Shown here: positions 57,801 to 64,000 of the stretch, one piece after another | Numbering within the stretch: the first letter of the stretch is position 1 | Layout of the letters: each line of letters begins with the position of its first letter | Origin: Emergomyces orientalis | Lineage: Eukaryota; Ascomycota; Eurotiomycetes; Onygenales; Ajellomycetaceae | Length of the DNA: 64,000 nucleotides | Direction of reading: 5' to 3' | Assembly: GCA_002110485.1 (NCBI GenBank) | Contig: MOWL01000007.1 | Location: forward strand, 124,001-188,000 | Translations under genes and position numbers: made by a program | Notes under the pieces: model-generated | What the model saw: the letters and a program-made list of their open reading frames with translations, nothing else | Database searches by the model: none | Told to the model about the DNA's origin: nothing

Positions 57801-60800
57801 ATAAAAGATTCGATTCTGGATAATATGCCAAGCTTTTTGCATCTCCTTTCCTATTCTGCGACATCAACTTGAAATCTTCTCATCTCATGGCAGAAACTTC
57901 GCTGGGTATTCTAGACCAGGTAGTGCAGGTTGCATCCTGGTAAAAAATGAAAAGATGTGAACTTTTTGCTTCCACTGATGGCTAAGTGTGCCTCCTGTCA
58001 CCGTCCGACCCTAATCGAACATTAGCAGAATAAGTACCTTTTAAAAGTAAAATACGCCCTCTTTTTTCTGCTCACACTTGCAACTTGGTATTGAATTGAA
58101 TTACTTTGCTAGAGAGATCATTGGTAACCTTTGATTCTTGAGGCCAAGCCTCTAGACCCAACTTACCAACGGTGGAGGGTTGGGTTGTAGGTGGCATGGA
58201 TGACATGAAAGCGTTTCAGAAGCCAACGTTCTGGAAGGTCACATTGATGTTTCAAGCAGAGTCTGCCAATGCATGTTATGTTACAGGACACTGTTGAAAA
58301 TGTGGCTGGAGGACAAAAAAACATACTCGGGTGTAACAGTCAGCTGTTCGATAAATTCATGGAAATATTTATATTTCTTTAGACTGGGGAAATACTAAGC
58401 ATAACTTACCAATACCACCACCAACTTGCCATTGAACCCCTTAATCATGAAACATGACATTATCTTTGAACATTGAACCTGTTCATTCCCTGGGGTCTAT
58501 GGATGCACCACAATGCAGTTACGATGTTGTCAAGTCTCTCAGGTGCAAAATTTATGCACTCAAACGAGTTGTAAACAAAAAAGGGGTTAACTACTAAATA
58601 CCTCTTATCAAAGTAATTTATGAGTTATATCTCATAAATAATTCTCTTTCTGTCTCCCAAAGGCCTAGGAATAACAAGCCAATCAACCCCATCGGGTGAA
58701 GTGAATGAGATGGTTGAAAGAGACCTAGAATTACCTTTTTTCCTCTCCTCGCTGCTATCCCCCTCGATAGGGTTTATTGACGATTTCCGCCAACCGAACA
58801 GTGTATGCCGCAAAACTCAAACCCAAACTCATAGTTACGTGGGCGGCTGGTCCCCGAAACCCTAAACGGCGGACGGCGTCGAGCTTCTGCCACTCTTGAT
58901 CCTTATGACGCCACATATAAAGCCCAGTCGCCGACCCCGTTGACGAACGCAAGACGGCAGAGACAAGGGGAAAGGACATCTTGTATTTCGTGAGCCCTGC
59001 AGCTATTTATTTTTCCACGCAAAACCCTTGTGTACATGATATGGTACAATAAGGCCGTGGCATCCCAACCTTACTTACACCCCCCAGCTGCCTGTATTGC
59101 AGCGACCCCGTACATACATCAGAAACTTTGATCTGATATCTGCATAGATTGTGCAGGCAGAGACTTGGGCACGACGCAGACAGCGCTACTAAGCAGATGA
59201 TTCCCCTATCCTGCAGAGCTAAAGCAGGGTCGCATCATTGCGTGGTCGGGGTTGGGTTTTCCTAACGAAAGCACGAGCCTCTAATATCGCGGGGTCACCC
59301 CCCTTTTCCACTCTGTCGGGTACCTGAACCAAAATTATCCATGGCTTGCTTTTTTACTGGCGACCTAGTTCACCGTGATGAAGGTGGACCATGGATGCGC
59401 AGCAAAGTCTATGTGGCGGGGAGAAGCGGATGGCTGCGACGGGCGACAAAGAGAGCAAAAGAAGTGACAAAGAACACCGACACGCCGTTTTCTTTGATCA
59501 AGTATCTGGGTTTTTGGTGCGGGTTTCATAGGGAAAAGTATGGGGTGAAGGTTCGTTTGACGGTTAATGGCATGAACGCTATCCTACGTGTAAAACACTC
59601 TTAGAACTCGATCTAGGCCAGTCACTTCTTTTGCGGTCTGAGTTGGTTTGCAGCGAATTGGTGGTCCTTGTGGCGGGCGATATATCATATAGGGGGATAT
59701 TGCGCTGGCTCTCTATCGAGGGATCTTCGTCCTTCTGCTGACTTTGGCGGCTGGCAGGCTGGTTGATTGGTTGCCCAGCCGTCGGTGCCTTTTGTTCAAC
59801 TGCTGAGGCTTTTGTGAAATCATATTTTTCTGGAACCGTCGAGAGAGCTGCTGTCTCTCCTTATTCTCAATGCTGCTTTTTTGCCTTGTGAAAAAGCCTT
59901 TGTGTTTGATTTCCCTCGATTATTGTATGTATCTTGTTTCCTTAATCTATAGTACTTAGCTACGTGTTCATTATGGGCGAGAGGTAGCATTTCTTTGAGC
60001 AAAACCCAATCCTTTCTGACGTATCTCTCGGTGCCATAGACGCCAGAGGCGAAAAATCCACCCATATTTCGATGTAAGGTTTATTTATTGAGCGTGCTCC
60101 CATATTCTGCCAAACTCTACACTGGAGCTTTCCCCGTCGTTACCAATGTGCCTGTTAAAACCAATCCAAGTAATCAGGAAGCAAGGACTTGTTTCTAATC
60201 GCTCGTTCAACGTCCAACGTCTTCTAAATGTTTGTTTTCATCCGAGGTTTTCAACCCATCACCCGCTGTTTCGTCCAGGCTCTATGCAGTTTGTAGATAG
60301 CTACGCTATTGCCAATCATTAGCTGGAGAAACCATTTTCAGATTTCATCAATTGTTTTCTCTAGCCTGGTTTTGCACAACGGTTAAAATGAAACCTTTAG
60401 TTTCTCCGTATTCTGATAAAATGAGTTGCCTTCGGTTTCATCTCTTGAATAATCCACATTTATTACAACATCTCAATTCACCACCAGAAATTGAGTCATA
60501 ATTGGACCAACAGCGACTAGCCAGTGTCGTCTAGTATAAAGGCGAAATAGACAAGCCCTACGCTATCATCGATGATACTACCACGTTTGTCAGATTGTCA
60601 GCCTGTGCAGTTTGAGCAGAGAAGCAATTTCGAAATTTCAAATTCGAGAATAGATCCGCTTCTGTTCAACACTATGAAGCTTCCCAAACTGAAGGTAGTA
60701 AGGCGTTAAATTTGAGATACCTTGAAATCAGACGTGAGCCCCGGTGGAATGTTAGCAATGGGTTCTATCAGAATGTCAAATTCAGGCGTTCTGGCCGCAT

Positions 60801-62669
60801 GAAAAGGCGTCGTCTTGCAATGCTGAAATTACGGTCCTTATATGGTCGCGTGAAAGCATGTCCTACATAGCAAAATGCTGGAAAAGGCACTGGCGAAGAA
60901 AGTTCGATGCTAGAAGCCCATCGAGCTTGGGCAATTGTGCAGCATAGGAGTCAGCATCAACTATCCCTTCACAGACATCTAAGTTATCATCTGCATCAGC
61001 CTGCTATTACCGTGTGCACAACTCTTCAGAGTTCGGATGTCTAATTCTAGGATGGCTCGCTGGGTTTGGTACGGTTTTAACTGGACTTCCAGACTCTCTC
61101 TTGTTGAGTTCCAATAGAATTTACTCAGGGTTTTGATCGATGCCGGAAAAATCGAGGAATAAAGCATAAGAGGTTTACTTTTCGACTGGGATTAGTATCC
61201 CCTTTGCTGCTGGAGATCCTCGATCCTATATTCAATACCTATATTATTGTATGGGCATCGGTCATCTTCCGCCCTATGGCCTGGTATGGGCGAACAGCGG
61301 GAGCAGGTCTCTAGAGAGAGCAGTGGTTATGAGGGTTTCAACTCGCGATTCCCGGTGAAAGCTTCTCTCTAAGCTCTCCTATATAAACAAAGCCCTTTTT
61401 CACAATTGCTCGTTGGTACCTAGTTCTTCCCAGGAAGATCTCGCTCCCACGACGTACAAGCGAGGCGGAATCACATTTCTTTTTCCATGCCAGCTGCTAG
61501 GGATATGGTAAAATAATTTGCTATAACGACTGGAGTATTTACATGTGAACTGAACAAAGCATAAGCTTAATATCTACGGCAGAGGTTGATTCTGCAAAAT
61601 ATTGTGCCATCTGCAGCGCCAGGCCGAAACATCAATTGTCGTTGATGGCGCCGTTTACGGTGCAGGGAGAGCGAAGCTTCATGTTTATTGATAGAATGTT
61701 TAATCGAGCATACTCTATGTGTATATCACCAACATTCACTATTGAATGGTCATTGTTTAACTGTGCCCGAATCCAGGCTCGAGCCCACGGAGAGGTTACT
61801 TTCCAGATTTTGCAAACTTGACATATAAAGAACGCGATATGGAAGAACACTTTTTCGGACAACTCGCGTCTACTAATTTAAAATGACATTGTGCTCTTTC
61901 TGGGCGCTGGGTGCCTGGCCTGCTTATTAAAGGCACGAGCTGACATTGGCTAACATGATGATGATGGCAGGCGGGGAGGCCAGCGGATCTATGGGCATTG
62001 AATTTTCTCTGGTCGTACATCAGCCCCGGCGAAGCTTCGAAGGCCCCTAAACCCAGGGCCTGGTCTTGGGAATGCACCCACCGTGCCTATTATTTCATGC
62101 ACAGTATACAGGAATTGCTAGAGGGTGGACTGCGCGAATTGCCATATCTATTAACTTCATGGGGATCTTACGCACCTATGTTCTAAAATGGCCGAACAGC
62201 GTGTCCGATGCACCACTCTCTGGTATTCGTAACTGGTGATATTTTGTGAGATTGCTGATATGATGACCAGGTCTCCCGTACTCATTCAACGAGGTTAGAT
62301 ATTGACCAAGTTACGCTTGCCGTCTTTGCCCGTCTAGATTGACCGCATTGCATGTTAAAAGATCCTGCGTTCCAGATTACCAGGAAACTTTCCGAGCTCA
62401 TATTTCATTTTCGTGGAAATCAAACACCAGAACTCGATTTCAGGCGAAGAGCGATTAACTATATTAGAACTGTTTAATAAGTACGGGAAAATTATATGTC
62501 CATCTACCACTTCTCAAGTGAAATGTTCCAATATTTTAGCTCGGCATCTCTCCGCTGTGGAACCAGTGCCCAATTATCTCGGATCATCAAAAGCGAATCA
62601 TTTGCTCTCAGCAAGGAAATCAAGCACCCTGCATCTTCACATCTGTTCAACATAATATCTATTCAAGCC
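48889..62669. other. 13.8-kb gene desert
   Basis: No convincing gene on either strand. The first 5 kb upstream of the minus-strand gene at 48888 is GC-mixed with long pyrimidine and poly-T runs (24 T at 50540-50563, 21 T at 53487-53507), repeated GTACGATCTGTACGATCTGTAC at about 51588-51609, and four of the five TACTCCGTA/TACGGAGTA copies (52048, 53124, 56699, 57292). It resembles the extended promoters seen before some fungal regulators. Bases 55917-56530 have weakly protein-like plus-strand frames. Sequence at 58000-58620 and 60000-62200 is AT-rich, with many CA/TG steps. A TATATAAAC with a following leader-like stretch occurs near 61380, but no coding exon could be attached to it. Confidence 0.5.
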
Positions 62670-63928
62670 ATGAAACTTGTTAAATCCTTCTCATCGTGAG
62701 TTTTATGTTCTTATTCCGTCTTCTGACGCTGGTATTTATTTTCGACTTAGGTTTTCTATTCCACGGCCCCGGTATGTGGGAGGCCGAGTGGGAGTTCAAC
62801 AACGCGGTTATTCGTCGGCAAAACGTTTTGTGATTTTCTCCGAGAGCTGGGGAAGATCAGCATCACTGAACAATAGAACTTCAGGGAATCTAAGGTAATT
62901 TTGATATCAGCTTCTGAGTATTTTGATTTTTGATGTCTTTGGTTTGCTTATTTAAATAACATTTTTGAGAATAAATTAAAATAACAAATCTCCCCCACAG
63001 ATACACACCAAGGCTGTTAACCCAGGCTTTCACAACGATGCCTAGACGCCACGATAAAGGCGACAGCAGTGCCAGGAATGGTGATATCAATGCCAATGGA
63101 ACCATCGCAACATCTATAGCCATACTCCCATCCAACAAGCCCGTTGCAACTATCACAATCTCACGGCCGGCGAAACTTAACGCGATGAACAGCCACCTCC
63201 TCTCCGCCCTCCCGGCTACAATTCAAACACTCACCTCCACCCACCCCAATCTGCTCGCCATAATCCTCACCGGCGCAGGTCCTAAATCCTTCATAGGCGG
63301 TGCCGATATCGCCGAGATGGCTGCCATCTCCCCAAACCCCGCCGCGGCTAGGATGTTCATTTCGAAAGTCCATGCCGCATGCAAGAGCATCCGCGACTGT
63401 CCTGTGCCCGTGATTGGGCGCATTAATGGGCTTGCGTTGGGCGCGGGGTTGGAGATTGCAGCGTCGTGTGACATTCGCTTGGCGAGTAGTAACGCGTTGC
63501 TGGGCATGCCTGAAACTCGCATGGGTGTGCCGAGCGTTGTGGAAGCTGCGTTACTTCCCGGATTAATTGGATGGGGGAGGACGAGGAGAATGTTATTGCT
63601 GGGGGATACGATAGGTGCGCGGGAGGCATTGGAATGGGGCTTGGTGGAGAAAGTAGTGGAGCCGGAGGAGTTGGACGGGGCAGTAGCGGGGTGGGTCGAG
63701 AGTCTGGAGAAGAGCGGGATTGCGGCGGTGAGGAATCAGAAGGAGTTGATGGCGAGGTGGGAGCGGCTGGGATTGAATGAAGCTATTGAGGCCGGAATTG
63801 ATCATTTTGGGCGTGCTTTCGAAGCGGATGGGAAGGGAGTTGGTGGAGTGGAAGGGTCGGAGACTGAGCCGGGAAGAATGATGGGAGAGTTTTTAAGGAG
63901 GAAGAAAGGGGAGGGGAGCAAGTTATAG
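62670..63928 (+). CDS. Enoyl-CoA hydratase/isomerase family protein, probably mitochondrial
   Basis: Crotonase-fold enzyme of acyl-CoA metabolism. I assemble three exons: 62670-62695, 62751-62894 and 63001-63928, 365 residues. The donor GTGAGT, branch CTGAC and acceptor ACTTAG give MKLVKSFSS-FSIPRPRYVGG. A second intron (GTAATT to CCCACAG) joins TSGNL-R-YTPRLLTQAFTT in frame to MPRRHDKGDS at 63038. The added N-terminus is rich in Arg, Ser and aromatic residues (RVGVQQRGYSSAKRFVIF) and acidic-poor, as a mitochondrial presequence would be. The crotonase core shows AGPKSFIGGADIAEM (oxyanion hole), GLALGAGLEIAASCDIRLAS and LGMPETRMGVPSV, with glutamates at both hydratase positions. The minimal alternative is a single exon from 63038 (296 residues). 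The specific reaction is undetermined. Confidence 0.85.
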
Positions 63929-64000
63929 TTAGATGATGTTATATAGTGATTGATACTTCACAAACCTCCTGACCCTTTTATTCTCTTTCTGGACTTTGAA

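Noticed and set aside
58755..58979. 74-codon minus-strand frame starting MSFPLVSAVLRSSTG
   Set aside because: Composition is acceptable, but there is no family match, no supporting splice structure and no neighbouring conserved exon.
59341..59604. 87-codon plus-strand frame starting MACFFTGDL
   Set aside because: No similarity recalled, no introns or promoter context, isolated in decayed AT-rich sequence.

Overview
This window is nuclear DNA of a filamentous ascomycete. Genes are split by short introns (45-150 bases) with GTNNGT donors, CTAAC/CTGAC-like branch sites and YAG acceptors. The products (PyrABCN, Yvc1, Nyv1, Rpl26, Ost4, Tma46, Gcn5, p23/Wos2, Vps24, Yra1/Mlo3) read like those of Eurotiomycetes. 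The mix of ordinary gene blocks with long gene-poor stretches fits Onygenales better than Aspergillus, but the order is an inference. All exon boundaries were worked out by hand from frame continuity and splice consensus; there is no transcript evidence.

Layout. 1-7334 (-): the multifunctional pyrimidine enzyme PyrABCN, cut by the left window edge before its aspartate transcarbamylase domain. Its second intron is 1352 bases and holds a broken gene with a GIY-YIG-like core and C2H2 fingers. 8482-12165 (+): Yvc1-type vacuolar TRP channel. 12780-13033 (-): 60-residue membrane protein. 13752-14576 (+): Nyv1-type vacuolar R-SNARE. 15760-16433 (-): ribosomal protein L26. 17034-21685 (+): large AT-hook/C2H2 nuclear protein. 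22315-22563 (-): Ost4. 23267-24675 (+): Tma46. 26404-27379 (+): KEN-box protein. 27731-28976 (-): zinc alcohol dehydrogenase. 30856-32142 (-): Gcn5-type acetyltransferase. 35387-36310 (-): p23 co-chaperone. 36901-37744 (+): Vps24. 38580-40803 (+): Yra1/Mlo3 mRNA-export adaptor with a 1213-base intron inside its RRM. 48220-48888 (-): low-complexity protein of unknown role. 62670-63928 (+): enoyl-CoA hydratase-family protein with newly assembled upstream exons.

Gene-poor tracts lie at 29-30.8 kb, 32.1-35.4 kb, 40.8-48.2 kb and 48.9-62.7 kb. They contain a fold-back (MITE-like) element at 29556-29851, a decayed gene at 44137-44693 that resembles a fungal family of unknown function, a 15-base tandem repeat, long homopolymers and an over-represented 9-mer (TACGGAGTA). 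No tRNA, rRNA or CRISPR was found.

The genes are mostly independent housekeeping functions and form no biosynthetic cluster. Three act at the vacuole or endosome (Yvc1, Nyv1, Vps24). The two anomalously long introns, in pyrABCN and yra1, are the strongest leads: one appears to have been invaded by a nuclease-like gene, and the other sits where the budding-yeast YRA1 autoregulatory intron sits, as far as I recall.
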